Assembly (NCBI RefSeq): GCF_030867145.1
Contig: NC_134433.1
Location: forward strand, 12,537,216 to 12,601,215
From: Opisthocomus hoazin
Taxonomy: Eukaryota; Chordata; Aves; Opisthocomiformes; Opisthocomidae
Reading direction: 5' to 3'
Length of the DNA stretch: 64,000 nt
Under the pieces are notes generated by a model, which saw only the letters and a list, made by a program, of their open reading frames with translations, was not told the DNA's origin and did not search any database. Within the stretch, counting starts at the first letter, position 1; every line of letters begins with the position of its first letter. Made by a program: the position numbers and the translations under genes. This document shows, in pieces, positions 14,401 to 27,045 of the stretch.

Positions 14401-17400
14401 GTGACCTGACAAGACGCCGCTCAGAGCGGAAGAGAGAAGGTAACCATTATTAGCCAGATTACTTAGAAGTTAGACAGCCTGAATCCATCTGATCTGGTGA
14501 CAGAAGTCTACTGGTATCTTCCCACTACCTTGCGTACACTAAATAAGCAGTGTGGTTATTAGATTGTGAAAAGCTGTAGTGTAAAGACAATATACCCCCC
14601 ATAGCATTAAACTATATTCAGAGTTCCGGTTCCAGCCTCCACAGGGGCTTCTGTCAACTGTGTCCTCCTGCCTTTGGGACAAAGATGCCCTGCTTGTCAA
14701 GAAGCAGTGTCAGTCACTTATGGCCATCTCCCAAAAAACACAATTGCCTCCACAGTTGAACCTGCAACCACAGTGTCAAGTTTATCCAGTGACATTTCCT
14801 GCTTCTCCATTCAATGTTTACATTCAATTTACTCAGATGTAAATCACATTCCAGTGAAGAATGTTTATCTTCCAGGAACACAGTGCCATAACTCGGGGAC
14901 CCACATGCTGTTTGTGCAGGTCCTGGTGAAGGACACACAGCACATCCCCTCTCCCACTTCCACCTCTTTATTTCCAAACACAAAGTTCAGCTTTCTGTTC
15001 CCTCAACTATAAATTACTTTACCTTTATTACCACGATCTTCACCCCAGGAGTTCTCCACTCTCCATTTTTCAAATGCCTCTTCTTGCCCATCCTGTGATA
15101 AAACAAGTTGATGGCGATTCAGTAGTGAAGGACCACATGAGTTTACAGCAGCCAACCTGTCCACATCTAAATCCAGCACCAAACCTCAGAGCTCCACTCC
15201 CAAAAGTCTACAGGCATTGGCGAGTTTCAGGCAATGTTATCTTGCTAATGGCTGCAGAAATGTAATTTTCTAAAATACTTGTCTACCCGCTTACATAAAA
15301 TATGAGGAAATGTGGTCAAGAAGAGAGCCTGCAATACATACTTATTTTAACCAGAAAACTTATTAACTGAATTCAAATTTGGACTTAATTGACAGAATTT
15401 AAACAGCTTTCCTATCACCTATCAGTGCACAGCGGCCTTCTGAAATGCAGAATGCTCAGCTTGCTTGAGCTAGGAATCAGAGGAAAGGAACAATGACAAT
15501 GAAGCAACTGTAATAATCTAGAACGGTCTTAGAGCAAGTGCAAACTCTTGAAGAATGTAGCTGCAGGATACAGCTCCAAGTCTGGTGCTTGGAAAGGTAC
15601 ACAAGGCTTCTAACGAGCACGCAGAACATTTCATTTACAGTACTCCAGCGTGCATTGTGGGAAGTCTGGTTCAAATCTACAGAGTACATAGAAGTATTGA
15701 TAACAGCTTCACAGGCATGCTGTGCCACAGTGAGCTGCTGCTTCCTTCAAGCAGCCTCTCCTGACGAAACAGCAGGTCCCTCGAGGAACCAAAGAATAGT
15801 TATTCTTTCACTGCTAGATTTGTTTTTAACTACAAAAAGCTAACCTGCAAAACACACCATAAATCAATTTTTATTATTCAGTGGAATATGTTGCTGTTGT
15901 ATTGCTTCTATCCTCACTTTAAAAAATATAGGACCTAATATAGTCCTTAAAATGAGACACTCAAGAGCCACCAGACTAAGGATAAGTCAACTCTTGATGT
16001 GATCAGACAGAAACTAGGATAAACATGTTTATCTACATTAAGTTTTTAACCAAAAGGTGCATTTAATCCCCATCAATTTTTTTATGTTGTAAATTGTAAT
16101 AGGATTTTTTTAAATCTTTAAAGCCTTTTTATAAAGTAGGTAAATCTGAAGTATTACGTTTTACAACTCAGTTTATCAAAGCTCCTTTAGATTAAGATAA
16201 GGTTTAATATAAGACAACATGTTCAAACAAAAAGTAGAAACAGTCCATTTTAAATGTGGAAAAGCCTCTAAATGCTGAACTTGTTTTCAGATAGTGTCTT
16301 TTAAATGATCTTTTGATTTTAGAGATACCATCTATCTTACATCCTTTTCTTTAAAAAAATCAGGTCACATTTGATTACATTTTATGCAACTACACATTTA
16401 GGCATGCAAAAGAATGAATTTACAGATGCAGACCATAGACTAGATGCAGACCATAGACTAGAGCTGTCAGTTAAGTGCAGCCAGGAACTGGTTATGAGTA
16501 CAAACACACACACTTCAGTCACGAATAGATGAAACACCAGAAAAGTATAATTTTAAATATCTAACTGAAAAACAATGAAAATTCTTCAATAGACATTCAT
16601 GCAATCTGACACACAAAATAAGTGTTATGAGCTCAGAATGCAACAGGAAATTTTATACTGAGTTGTAAAAAGTAACTAAAAAATTCTTGTGACTCAGCAG
16701 TCCCATCTCAAGTCCTCAGACTCCAGAGCTCAAGCAAACTTTCAGTCACATGCAAGCTGTTGTTTCTCAAGCCAAGGTCATGTTGGACAGGAAGGGATCA
16801 CTTCAAAGAAACTTCAATAGTGACAACTTCTGGAAATAAATGGAAAACACCAACACTGCAGATAACCCCAAGTTGTAAATTTTCACATGGTTCTTTTTAC
16901 TTAATATGCGCTTTGTTTTACTGCCAGGAGCAGATGTAGTTGTGGATTCATCTCAGCCTACTGTCTGCCACAGAGCTATTTTGGACACCATTTTCCTTCC
17001 CTAATCATGTGCAGGTCAGAGGGGTCACATGCCAGTGAGCTGCAGAAGCTGAAGACTGTTGCCAAGTGTCTCCTACTGGCATTTTAACAGAAGCAGCTTC
17101 ATGCTGTAAAATGCAGATTGGACTAACCCACACCGCAGGAGACGGTAGGAAATACTTGCTGTCATACTAGATTTCTTGCTCAGCAAGATACATCAGAATC
17201 TGTGTTTAAAAATTAGTTAACGTAGGTTTTCTGGTATCTTAAAAGAGAAGCTGACTTTCTTTCCCCTTTCTCCAATAAAGCTTTGTGGGTAGAAAGAAAA
17301 GTCTTTGACTTGTCTAAAACTCTTCACTCCTTGTTAAATATATATAGTTCTGAACACTCAGACACAAACAACACCGGGAGAACAGACAACCAGGCCTGGT

Positions 17401-20400
17401 GCACCAGGGTGTTGTGGCACACACGCTGAACTCCAGCAGGACAGCTTACACACTGCGAACGAGCCCAGCACACAAACAAGCCACCAGAATACTCAAACAC
17501 ATCCATGCAAGCATCAGAACTTCAGGAGGGAGACTACCTTCTCAGTGACAGCTGTCAGGACCATGGCATGGGTCATCATTGATTCTCCAAACATTAATCG
17601 TTCTGCTTTGTTCATGTTCTTGATGGAGACACCGAACACCAGCTCATGATTAAATCTGTTCGAAAGCCAGATCAGCGATATGAACAAGGATGTAGGGAGA
17701 ATTCTCACAAGTGACCCAGGGAATCAGCAGACTGCGCTGCCCCAGAGCCAGCGCACAGGCATGCAAGTTCAACTATTTTTAGTTTCAGAATAAAAGCAAA
17801 AACTGATCCCTTCAGCAATTTCTCTCACCAGATGCTAGACAATTCAAATGAGTAAAAATATTTTAACAACCACTTGTAGTGCATCATTAAAGGATTCAGA
17901 TCTCAGCTAACAAGTGAAAAAAAAAGTGTGCTGCTGCTGAATTACTTAAATATACTTTTTTGGGGTATATAATCCAAAGTATGTACAAATTAGTTTCTTA
18001 AGCAGTTAAGGCATGTTTATGTGCTAGCCAAGCATCCCAAAGGGTATTCTGTTTTGATTTTCTACTTACATATTCATGTCATTAATTCCCAGCTTGCCAC
18101 AGAAGTGCTTTGCAACATCGCAGCCAAACCACACAGCCTACAAACAGAAGGGAGAGTCACGTCCAGGCCATACCTCAGCAAGTTTTACATTACAACAGCT
18201 GCACCATGCCATCCATGCAAAGAAACCAAACAAACCTCGCCATCCTTAATAGAGGCTGCCGCTAATTTTTTCAAGACATCAACAGGCTGGTTGTTATAGA
18301 GCGTTTTCCTCCCTCCTACCATGTTGCCCAAGTACTCCACTGTGTACAGCCTATTGTACGGGTTCTGAGGTCGAGGATCGTTCACTAGACAAATCTGCCA
18401 AAAACAAAGATGTCCAAGGTAAGGTGCAACTTAACTGAAGTCTGAGAAGTGAATCTAGATGGATTTCAGAGAATTGCTTTTGTCCCAACTAGCTGTCTGT
18501 CCCCTTAGCAAACAAGCCACTTGGCTGAAATACAACATTTAAGGTTTTGTTTGTTTTTTGTTTTGTAAGTCCCCCTCATAACTGTGGCATAGCAGCTTTG
18601 CATGTTATTCCTGCTCTCTGCTGGCCGTCTTACAGAATTTTATGACTGATTACATCATTACATATTCTATCATTGCAAAATCATCATGGAAGTGCAATGC
18701 AAGATCACAACTAATTGCAGGGTAGAGCACAAACAGGAGAATGGGCGCAATAAACACAGGGCCATCTTTGACTTCTGGGAGTGGTACCCATCCCCTCTGG
18801 CACGGTTCCAGGGGTGGACAGTGCATGCGCAACAGTGGAAAATAAGTGGCTTAGCAGCTAAACAAAAGGTCTTGGGAAGCTACTGCCTTTCAGCATCCCC
18901 AACCTTGTCCTCCATGTTGAAGTAAGGCTTCACGTGCTCATTGTAGAACTGGACTGGTGTCACAGGGCCATGTTTGTGGTAGTTCTTCTCCTTATCCCGG
19001 AACTCCCAGCAGAAGGTCTCCGGAGGGCTGCCCAGGCACGTACTCACTATTCTGAATACCTGCCCAGAGAAGGAAATGGCTGTGAACTTGCTGAAACATG
19101 CAGGTCTGCCTCTCCTACCACAGCAATGCCACTGATGAATGGATTTCTCCACGAGAACCACCTGGAGAAATGAGATCTTAACGGCCACCTCAGAAGAACA
19201 TGAATGAACATACACACATGAATTATTTGCATTCAGCTCCAGAAATCTACCTGTTTCAACAGCTCAAAACCAACCTGAAAGGCTGCAGAAAAATCAACAG
19301 AATCTCTCCATTCTTACACTCTACCTTCTCAGGCAAACCATCAGGCAAAACAGAAGCTTAAGGTTGAACACGTAAATTCCAAGTTATCCTAGGAATTCAG
19401 CAGCCAAAAGCAAAAGCCAACACGCTGCCCAGTCCCATTCCAGTATTTCACAACTAATTCCAAAGCTCCTCCAACAAGATACTTCCCCAGTGCTAGAGCA
19501 ACTTTATCAAACTGATTCTAGAAAGGCTTAAGCATTCAGCATCACCCGTTCCACCAGGTGGTTTGCCCCATGCAGATCAGAATCAGCCCTCCTAACATGC
19601 ACACAGCAAAGCATTCTATTCCAGTGTTTCCCCTGTGCTAATCCCTTTTTTTTCCTGTAATGTTCATTTGGATTTCAAAGATGAGCCTTTGCTTCTTTTC
19701 AAAAGCCTAGAATAATCTTCTGGTCTGTTTTAATAGATTTAACAATGTCTCAGTTCAGGGTTGAGCTGACAGGCTGTGCAATTTGAGATCCTTGCCTGCT
19801 GACTGTGACATCCTTTGCAGCTGACAGCTTTCTATTGATTTTTAGCACAAAAAGCTGACCAGATTTCAAGGCAGCCCAGCTATAAATCAGAATATGAAAC
19901 CGCACTTAAGAATCACTACGGTACTTTCTCGCAGGACTTATCATAAGATGTGCTAACTCCCAGGCAGTGTAACCAGATAACTGTCTTTAGGGATATTTTG
20001 CTGGACCCGACACAGGTACTCTGGGGACAGAGAATTCAATCATACATAAACAGGTTTGAATCTGTTTTACTTCAGGTGACTGGTCTACTGCAGCTCTGGC
20101 CATGTCTTGAGCAGGGGACAAGCGTATTCCTTGCAAGGAACCAACAGGTTATTTTGAATAAGAGCAGGGGGAGTCAAATCTCACCTGCGCCTTCTGCACT
20201 AGGATCTAACACCTGTGGCTGGTGCCAACTTCCCTAGGCTGTCAGTCTTCACACGTTCCTCTCACTGACTTGCACAGGAGAGGAGACAGAATACCTTTCC
20301 CAGAGCAGACTTACTCCTTCTGGAGCCAGTTGAGCTGATTTATATGTATCCCAAGGCTCCGTAAGAACTAGCTTTGTGCTAGTAAGCACTTTGTGCTGAT

Positions 20401-23400
20401 GGCAAGAGGAATGCAATGTTCATGCTAAGTAACACTATTTGGCTGTGCACAAAATACAAATGAAGGTGTTCTTGCTCCAAGCAATTTAAGAAAACAAGTG
20501 AAGAGATTAATCATGGGTTGAAACAAGGGTGTGTGTTTAATGTTTTTACTGGAGGAACTCATTTATTTCTCAAATATGTTAAAGAGCAAATGTAAATCCC
20601 TAAACTACTATAAATATTTAACTTTGCACAGACTGCACAAAAGGTAGCATTTGCTGTGGATACACCCACATTACCTCAGATAACCCAAAGTGGTGAGAGA
20701 TGAGGCTATAAAAACAAAATAAGCCAGAAAAACGCCTAGGAGAGCAACAAGCAAGTGGGCTCCAGCCAGAGGAAGGAAAATGGAGACAGAAGTCTCAAGT
20801 TAACAGAGGCAGTGGGGCCTGGGAATGGCCTTCCCTGATTGTTTTGCCACCACACCCACCACAGGCCATCTCTATCTCACAAGCTTCCTCTTTCAATAAA
20901 GAAAATAAGACAACATATTTAAACTAAAAGGGGACTTATATCACTCTAGCAACAACCAGAACCAAGGTAAGTCAAAGATTCAGCGGCTTCTGCTAAAAAA
21001 CAATACAAATGAGGAGGTGAAAAGAAGGACACTCCTGGTAAGGAAGAGTCTACAAAGGAGAACAGTAACAGAAAAAAAATTTCAATCACATGCACTGCAC
21101 TGATTTCAGCTTCTGACCTGCTGTACACTGGTTTGATAAGAAGAATGTTTATACAGTTCTTGAGTGAATATTTAATCTTGTGTTCCAGTACCACCACCCC
21201 ATTTTAGCTAGAGCACTGCCTCCCAGCATGAGCAAACCAAGATTTGCTATGCAAATAGAACTTCACAGAACAAAACCAAGTTCTGCTTTGCCACGTACAA
21301 AAATACTCATAAACACATGAAACAAAAGTGGTCTCAAACCTTTAAAACTGAGTGGTTTTGAAGTATACAAGACTGTGTCATTGCACATTTCAACTACAAT
21401 GTTTATTGAAAGTAAATCAACTTAAATTGGAAACCACTATTACCACTGCAAGAGGAAATAGCATGTTAACTTCAGAGAATTAAGCACAACCTTTTTACAG
21501 AAAAAACTGCAATCAGTTAATGAGCCTTTAATGCTGGTGCCAGGATCCCTTATCAGAGGGCAAGAGGCTCTAAACAAAGATGTTTTGCAGTGAACTGTAT
21601 GTCATTGCCCTAAAAATAAACATCTCTAGGAAGTCATTGGTGTCTACTGCAAAATCCTCCAAGGGCTTTTGAACACACACACTGGAGGTAAGTTATATTA
21701 ATCCACTTTTGAACTAAGTGCTTATTGGCAGCATACTGGGATAGGCTCACAGTGCAGAATTACTGTTGATCTTAAGGCGTGTATTACATGAAAGTTTTAG
21801 TTTCAATAATATAACTCAAGTAACACAACTCAGGTTTTGGGTTTTTTTTAATCTAACCTTAAAATCAGATAAAAAGAGTGACATGCATCACTCATATTCA
21901 GTGTGAACAGATGGAGGACCAGCCACTATGCACGCTGCATACTACAGATGTGGCAATTGATTTGATTGAGTTAATTCACACTGCCAGAAACAGATACTTG
22001 CTTCCTTCCTCTGCTGCCCCCCGGTATCGGGCCACAGCTGGATTCAGCCTTGTGTTCAGCTCCCATCTTTTCCAGAACACACAGAACTCCCTTTTGTTGT
22101 CCTTTTCTGCTCTCTTGTGGGGAATTTCTGCAATAACACTTGTGCTGTAAGATTTTACATTTAAAGCCATTGCAACGCAATTTTCACCTTGCCTCTTTCC
22201 CACTATTTATAAAAGCCTGATCAGCCACTATTTTGATCTCTCTTGAGATATAAAATGCTGCTTTCCTACAGAAAGGGGCAAATGTGTCTATAAAATGTCA
22301 TAGCTCTGGAACCTATAAACTCCAGACATTTGCCTGGAAGTATTTGAAAAAACTCAGAATGTGATAAGCAACAATCTACTTGAAAAAAATCCACTTGAAT
22401 ACCTCCAAGTGCGCTGCCATACAAAACATTCCTAGTTAGGCAAAAGGCATTTGTTTTGCCTGATCGTGAGAGCTACAGAACAAGAGTAAGAAACCTCATC
22501 CATTCTAGCCTCGTGTTCCAAGAAGATTCGTTGTCACACAAGTATGTTTACCTCTTCTATCATAGTGTCCATTGCAGCACAAAGTTCTCCTTTAATTGTT
22601 CCACTTTCCACCATATTTCTTAGCCGCAAACAGTATTCTCTCATCTGTTTAAAGAGAAAGTCATTTTATTATAAGAGTATGAAAGGTGCCATCTCATTAG
22701 GTTTTAGGACTTTATCTGGTTGTTTCAAGCACCTTTTTACTCTTCGTAAACTGTTTCAAAATGAAAAGAAAATCCCTTTGAGAAGGGTTTATTAGATATT
22801 TATTCTTTAAAAAACCAAGATATTGGAATCATTTAAAAGATCCAAAAAAAACCCAGAAATTAACAAATAGCTGCAACTCATTTACTATTTTCCAACCACT
22901 GATTTGAAGCTTACAGCCATTAGCTGTTCTTAAGGCCTCTTTTCTCTAGTCCATAACTCAGGCTGCAACATCCACACGCATTGCCACCTCTGTGAGTCAC
23001 AGAGAACAGACTGTCTCCATGCTGTAAAATGTATTTTGCAATTCTAATGCATAATTGATCTCCTGGCTGATGAAAAGAGCGGAGCACTTCCCCGCTGCGT
23101 GCAGAATTGCAGTAAGAAGAGCACGTGCTTCCCATTACTGTCACCATCCATAAAGCCAGGAACAGTGAGTGTGGCTCCCTCAAGACCAGCTGGTTTGCAA
23201 TGTTCGAGACTGGAATAACATTAACACCATTCATTATGTCTAAGCTCATTTCAACACATATTTTACATTTTTTGTGTGGATTTCCACAGGCAAATTTCCC
23301 TGAGCATGTACCATATGAACTGGAAAAAACAAAATCAAAGCCCTCAAAAAATGCTTTGATTGCCTTTTTCTCTAGCTACTTACACTAGCATCTTCCCAGA

Positions 23401-26400
23401 TTAATTCATTTTTGTAGTTCAGGAAGTGAGCTTACACCTTCCCTTAGACAAAGCTGCACACTTCTATACTGCAACCTGATTTTTAAGATTCAGTGTTTTG
23501 AAGATACCTTTTTAAAAAACCTCTTCAATCACATTTGGCAGTAATCTCTAGCAACTTTGGCATACTGGTAGATGAAATATCGAGGGGACAGAAAAAAGTC
23601 ACCTAGACACCAAACGCTAGTTTGCAGAAACAGATTCCATCAGCCACACATCAAGAATTAACTCTTGGGAAATCTGGCAATCAAGAACAATTGCTACCAA
23701 AACCACGTAGGGTACTTTCAAGCCACTGAAGTCTGGCAACAGCCAGCTTCTATAAATGCACTTTCCTGCTCTGTGTTTCAAGCTTAACACAAGACTTTGC
23801 CAGGACTTTAGGCTGCTTTTTGAATAAAAGCAAGTTAAGTTGCTGAGATGCACTTAGTACTTTGGTCAGTAAAAAGAAATGAAAGTAGGAACACTTGGAG
23901 CAGGGGCATTCCCATCCCCTCTCCTTAATTGTATCATCTAAGTCAATTTTACCTTATGATTCAAGATCTCATTCATCCTTCTAGTAGCCTCTGTGGTATG
24001 AGACTCTGGGAAGTATTTCTTGGGGACAACACCATACTTCTCTAAAAGAAAGTAAAGCCATAGGTTAACAATTGGTTTCTCCACACAGCAGACACTTATT
24101 GCTTCCACCTATACCCACGTAAAAGCTAAATATAGTTGGGGTTTGTGCAGAGATTATAAGAGAAAGTCTCTTATTTAAAGGTTACAAGGATTCAAAGTTT
24201 ACATCTTAATTTGTGACTGAATCTTGAACTCTGATCTACATTCCACAGGAGTGCCAAAAGGTAGAATCCCTGAACTGCTCAGTACCATTTAATTCAACAC
24301 TTAAAAGTTCTAAACTAATTAGTGCTTTTTAAGAAGTTCTTTTCACTAGAAAAAAGAAATGATCACCTGAAAATTCAGCTCCTGAAGTATCTTCTAAAGA
24401 ACCAGGCCTCTTATGAATTATTCCATGTATTTTCTCAAAGGTTAAGTGACTAACTTCCCAGTCTCCTTTCCTCCTTAACATTTATAAAACACCAGCAACT
24501 GCTCAGTTGCTTCCTACGTTATGGTACCAATCAAAACACACCACACCAGTCTCTGGATGTAACAGCAGCATCCAAAACCTCCTCTGTCCTGATTAATTAA
24601 TAATTGGATGGGGAAAAAAGTAACCTCCAGGCTTCAAAGAAACAAATTCCTTTTGTGATTCTAACAACATTATGGGATTGTTGATTTACAAAGGTGTCAC
24701 GTTGTTTCAAAACACAAATGAAAACAAATGCTAGTGTAATTTAGACATGGAGAAGTATCTCCTTAATCAGTGTAAGGAGGATCCCAGTTAAACTGGGTCT
24801 TCACAAGACCAGCATTGCCACATTCCACATCACTTCCCTCTCACTGATCTTCATACCATCTTTCTTCAGGCTGCAACTCCAAGTGGCTTTGCTTCTGCCC
24901 TGTAGACACACCCTAGCCTAGCAGTGTTTTTTCCTTACCACGTGCCCTAGAAATTATATACATGGATATAAACAATGTTGAGTTGATGACTGTCGTAAAA
25001 GGGAACTGAACCTTTTACTAAATGGAAAGTCTGGGATATCCAATTACTTCTGTTGATCTCCTGAGCTTCTGTCACGAGCAGCAATATGCAAGAGTGAAGA
25101 TCCTAGACAAGGCTTAAGTGTAATATTTACAATTTGGCATGAAAAAGGTCTTTGATGAAAAAAGGTAGTGACTAATGGTATCATGTTCCTTAGCAAACTT
25201 CCAGAACTCAAACTTAATTTCTTCTTCTATTTCATTCCTCATCTCTCAAAACAGCATGCAATCTCATGAAGGGTTCCTAGCGACCAGTTCTCTTACCAAT
25301 AATGTTAACCAACATATCCCACTGTCCACCATCATTCGTGGGGTTGGAGAGCAGGAATTGTATCAGTCTTCCTTCCACAGGCTCCTTCTTCTGAGCTGTT
25401 TCCACAAAGGCGTTTAAAAAGTAGTAACAACGTTCAACCTGGAACAGAAAGACAGGAAAAATAGGTAATGTAAGTGTGACGTTGTGCACTAATTCATTCC
25501 TGAGTTTTCAGTTCTTTGGAAATCCTAACTCGATGAAGCTACCTTCTGCTCATCCACTGAAGCCCTTATTTTCCCTCTAACATTCCATGACTTCATCTAT
25601 AAACTTCTTTCTGTCACAGACCCAATATTTAGGAGCAAGTTCACACAGAGCTTGAGAGTAGGGGAACAGGAAATGTGAAACAGAAGTTATGCAATGAAGC
25701 CTGGCCCAAACTAGTACTAGTTTTTCTTGATTTCCCTTAGTGGGGGGAAAAAAGCAGGCAGGCAGCTGGCAGATCAGGAGGTCACAAGCACGACTGAAAG
25801 CTGAACAGAAAGTTACGGTCACATTTCCCCTGAGCCTCCTACAACTCCTGAAATACATGTGACACTTGAAAAAAGAATTTTACTATTCCAAAACATTAAC
25901 ATCTTGACAGCTTTCTTCGAGCTGAAAGCACCACTTTGCTCAACCTGCATTTAAAATACATATTTAAAGAACTTCTGAAGTTTCTTCTAATGTACGTTTT
26001 CCACCTGCATTGTTATGATGGTCCAGCCTAAAAAAAATTCTGTCCCAATACTAACACCCAATTGCATAAGCCATCCTAGCACAACCCATGACCTGTACCT
26101 TATCCCAGAAAAATAGATACGACTGGCTGAATTCAAACTCTTCGATGTTGTATTTCTTCATGAAAGGAAGACGCATCGCATTGAGACAGGAAAAGATCCA
26201 ACATCTCCCTGGGAGATCAAAGGGACAAGAATTAAACAGGAAAACAGGGAAATGCTGCATGTTTAAAGACTGTTAACTCGAGAGGATGCTGCAGGGATTC
26301 AATTGAATCCCTGCAGCATCCTCTCGAGTTAACAGACATAGCAGCCATCATCACATCACCCATTCCCCAAACACCAGAGCCACCGAGGGAGCCCACCCCT

Positions 26401-26946
26401 CCCCACCAGCACCCGGGGAACCCCTTACCGGAATTTTTCTGGTTGGTGACGGGTTTACCCTCGGCAGGCACGGCATGCTGGAAGACCTGAACCGTGTCCT
26501 GCACCACCTGACGCTGCAAGCAAACCTCCAGCGGGTCGTTACACGTCGCCACGTTCTGGGCCAGCAGGAACTGGGGCTCGGACCGCAGCCGGCGGGTGAA
26601 GGCTACGGCCTTCTCCGTGCTCAGCCCTGGGGGGGGGGGGGGGGGGGAGGGACGGACGGACGACACGAGGGGCAGCCGTTAGCCCCGCTCCCCCGCTCGG
26701 TAACCCCCCCCTCAGCACCCGTTACACCGGTAACCACCCCCCCACTGCTAAGGTAACGGGGTGTTCCCCGACCTATTCCTGAGGTAACGGGGTGTTTCCC
26801 GCTCCCCCCCCGGCCCGCCCCAAGGCCCCGTTGCCACGGTAACCGCCCCCCTCCCAACGCACAAGGCCCCTCATGGAAAGCCTCCCCCCAACCCGTTGTC
26901 CCGGTAACGACCAGGCCCAGCCCCGCCCCTCACCCCGGGCGTTCAT
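8305..26946 (-). CDS. BLMH: Bleomycin hydrolase, 12 coding exons, 455 aa
   Basis: BLMH is a cytosolic cysteine aminopeptidase of the papain superfamily (peptidase family C1B). It forms a hexameric barrel, trims N-terminal residues from peptides, and inactivates bleomycin and homocysteine thiolactone. Coding exons in transcript order: 26934-26946, 26429-26626, 26099-26208, 25297-25438, 23953-24041, 22552-22644, 18904-19059, 18236-18394, 18070-18137, 17538-17655, 15023-15092, 8305-8456. They total 1368 nt, 455 codons plus TGA, the human length as I recall it. All junctions are GT-AG and phases join without frameshift. Catalytic residues fall at the family positions: Cys73 in GRCWIFSCLN, His372 in THAM, Asn396 in VENSWG. 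The start ATG at 26944-26946 gives MNARGLSTEK; the frame is open upstream but has no nearer ATG. Intron 11 is the largest (about 6.6 kb). The C-terminal arm, ending MGALAK, is expected to lie in the active-site cleft as in yeast Gal6. The gene appears intact. Confidence 0.97.
12661..12688. repeat. Perfect 10-bp hairpin in BLMH intron 11
   Basis: ACGAAGTATT (12661-12670) is followed after 8 bases by its exact reverse complement AATACTTCGT (12679-12688). In RNA this is a 10-bp stem with an 8-nt loop. No function is indicated. Confidence 0.8.
15023..15092 (-). CDS. BLMH: BLMH exon 11 (residues 383-405, catalytic Asn)
   Basis: This is a small 70-nt exon between TTTTATCACAG and GTAAAGT. It encodes DGQEEAFEKWRVENSWGEDR and ends in GNK plus the first base of Gly406. 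It carries catalytic Asn396. It is isolated by introns of about 2.4 and 6.6 kb, so the frame and the VENSWG motif were needed to find it. Confidence 0.95.
16424..16459. repeat. 18-bp tandem duplication in BLMH intron 10
   Basis: AGATGCAGACCATAGACT occurs twice, head to tail and identical (16424-16441 and 16442-16459), followed by a further AGA. It looks like a recent local duplication. Confidence 0.9.
17538..17655 (-). CDS. BLMH: BLMH exon 10 (residues 343-382, catalytic His)
   Basis: It encodes the stretch from NHELVFGVSIKNMNKAERL to THAMVLTAVTEK. Catalytic His372 is in THAM. The first base completes Ile343 split with exon 9, and the donor is GTAGTC. Confidence 0.95.
18070..18137 (-). CDS. 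BLMH: BLMH exon 9 (residues 321-342)
   Basis: This 68-nt exon encodes AVWFGCDVAKHFCGKLGIND and then MN plus two bases of Ile343. It lies between TTGTAG and GTAAGTAG. It fills exactly the gap between IKDGE of exon 8 and NHELV of exon 10. Confidence 0.95.
18236..18394 (-). CDS. BLMH: BLMH exon 8 (residues 268-320)
   Basis: It starts ICLVNDPRPQNPYNRLYTVE, includes NMVGGRKTLYNNQPVD and ends IKDGE. Both boundaries are in phase 0. The acceptor is TTTGGCAG and the donor is GTTTGT, a weaker non-purine-rich donor. Confidence 0.95.
18904..19059 (-). CDS. BLMH: BLMH exon 7 (residues 216-267)
   Basis: It encodes VFRIVSTCLGSPPETFCWEF and continues to HVKPYFNMEDK. It has 52 whole codons. The acceptor is TTCTCTGGGCAG and the donor GTTGGG. 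Confidence 0.95.
22552..22644 (-). CDS. BLMH: BLMH exon 6 (residues 185-215)
   Basis: It has 31 whole codons: MREYCLRLRNMVESGTIKGE followed by LCAAMDTMIEE. It is flanked by TTTAAACAG and GTAAAC. It is less conserved in sequence than the catalytic exons but collinear with the family. Confidence 0.94.
23953..24041 (-). CDS. BLMH: BLMH exon 5 (residues 155-184)
   Basis: It encodes EKYGVVPKKYFPESHTTEAT followed by RRMNEILNHK. Glu155 is split with exon 4 (G|AG). The acceptor is CTTTTAG and the donor GTAAAA. Confidence 0.95.
25297..25438 (-). CDS. BLMH: BLMH exon 4 (residues 108-154)
   Basis: It encodes VERCYYFLNAFVETAQKKEP and continues through NDGGQWDMLVNII plus one base. NDGGQWDM is a near-invariant BLMH/Gal6 signature. 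The donor is GTAAGA. Confidence 0.96.
26099..26208 (-). CDS. BLMH: BLMH exon 3 (residues 71-107, catalytic Cys)
   Basis: It encodes GRCWIFSCLNAMRLPFMKK and then YNIEEFEFSQSYLFFWDK. Cys73 is the nucleophile. Gly71 is split G|GG with exon 2. The intron before it is only 220 nt and contains the 66-bp palindrome. Confidence 0.97.
26270..26335. repeat. Perfect 66-bp palindrome with no spacer
   Basis: The 33 bases 26270-26302 are exactly reverse-complementary to 26303-26335, centred on CAATTG. The arms contain GTTAAC, CTCGAG and CTGCAG, each mirrored. The core 26271-26334 runs TGTTAAC..GTTAACA and is flanked on both sides by GAC (26268-26270 and 26335-26337), which looks like a 3-bp target duplication. 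It sits in BLMH intron 2, about 60 nt upstream of the exon 3 acceptor, where the branch point would be expected. It may be a tiny foldback element, a replication product or an assembly artefact. Confidence 0.95.
26429..26626 (-). CDS. BLMH: BLMH exon 2 (residues 5-70)
   Basis: It encodes LSTEKAVAFTRRLRSEPQF and continues to HAVPAEGKPVTNQKNS. The exon starts GG|CTGAGC directly after a C19-AG acceptor and ends TCCG before GTAAGG. EGKPVTNQ leads into the catalytic Cys motif of exon 3. Confidence 0.96.
26629..26647 (-). repeat. Homopolymer C19 at the BLMH intron 1 splice acceptor
   Basis: On the transcript strand 19 consecutive C run directly into the acceptor AG (plus strand G19). They form the whole proximal polypyrimidine tract. 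Just upstream is a short GTCC repeat. The length is liable to vary between individuals and to be misread. Confidence 0.9.
26699..26908. promoter_or_regulatory. Cluster of GGTAAC / RFX X-box-like sites in BLMH intron 1
   Basis: GGTAAC occurs six times on the plus strand (26699, 26729, 26752, 26783, 26838, 26903). Three copies are paired with an inverted GTT half-site to give 14-bp X-box-like elements: GTTACACCGGTAAC (26721-26734), GTTGCCACGGTAAC (26830-26843) and GTTGTCCCGGTAAC (26895-26908). The middle one fits the RFX consensus GTNRCC-N(0-3)-RGYAAC. Two other copies share GGTAACGGGGTGTT, so part of the cluster may be a decayed minisatellite. Binding is an inference. Confidence 0.5.
26934..26946 (-). 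CDS. BLMH: BLMH exon 1 coding part (residues 1-4)
   Basis: Only 13 coding nt: ATG AAC GCC CGG G, then donor GTGAGG. This short first exon splices to exon 2 to give MNARGLSTEK, which aligns with the short N-terminus of the family. The 5' UTR lies upstream at higher coordinates. Confidence 0.9.
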
Positions 26947-27045
26947 GGCACCGGCGGCGCGAACTCCCGGAACGGAAAAACGCCGCTCGATGGCCGGGCC
27001 CAGGCGGAAGCGCCTCTTATAGCCCCGGCACCGGAAGCAGGAAGC
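26947..27045 (-). promoter_or_regulatory. BLMH core promoter (TATA and ETS sites)
   Basis: On the minus strand a TATAAG element lies at 27016-27021, about 70 bp upstream of the ATG, which predicts a start near 26990 and a short 5' UTR. ACCGGAAGC (27030-27038, plus strand) fits the ETS/GABP consensus. A TATA-like element inside a CpG island is somewhat unusual for a housekeeping gene. The start site is inferred. Confidence 0.6.
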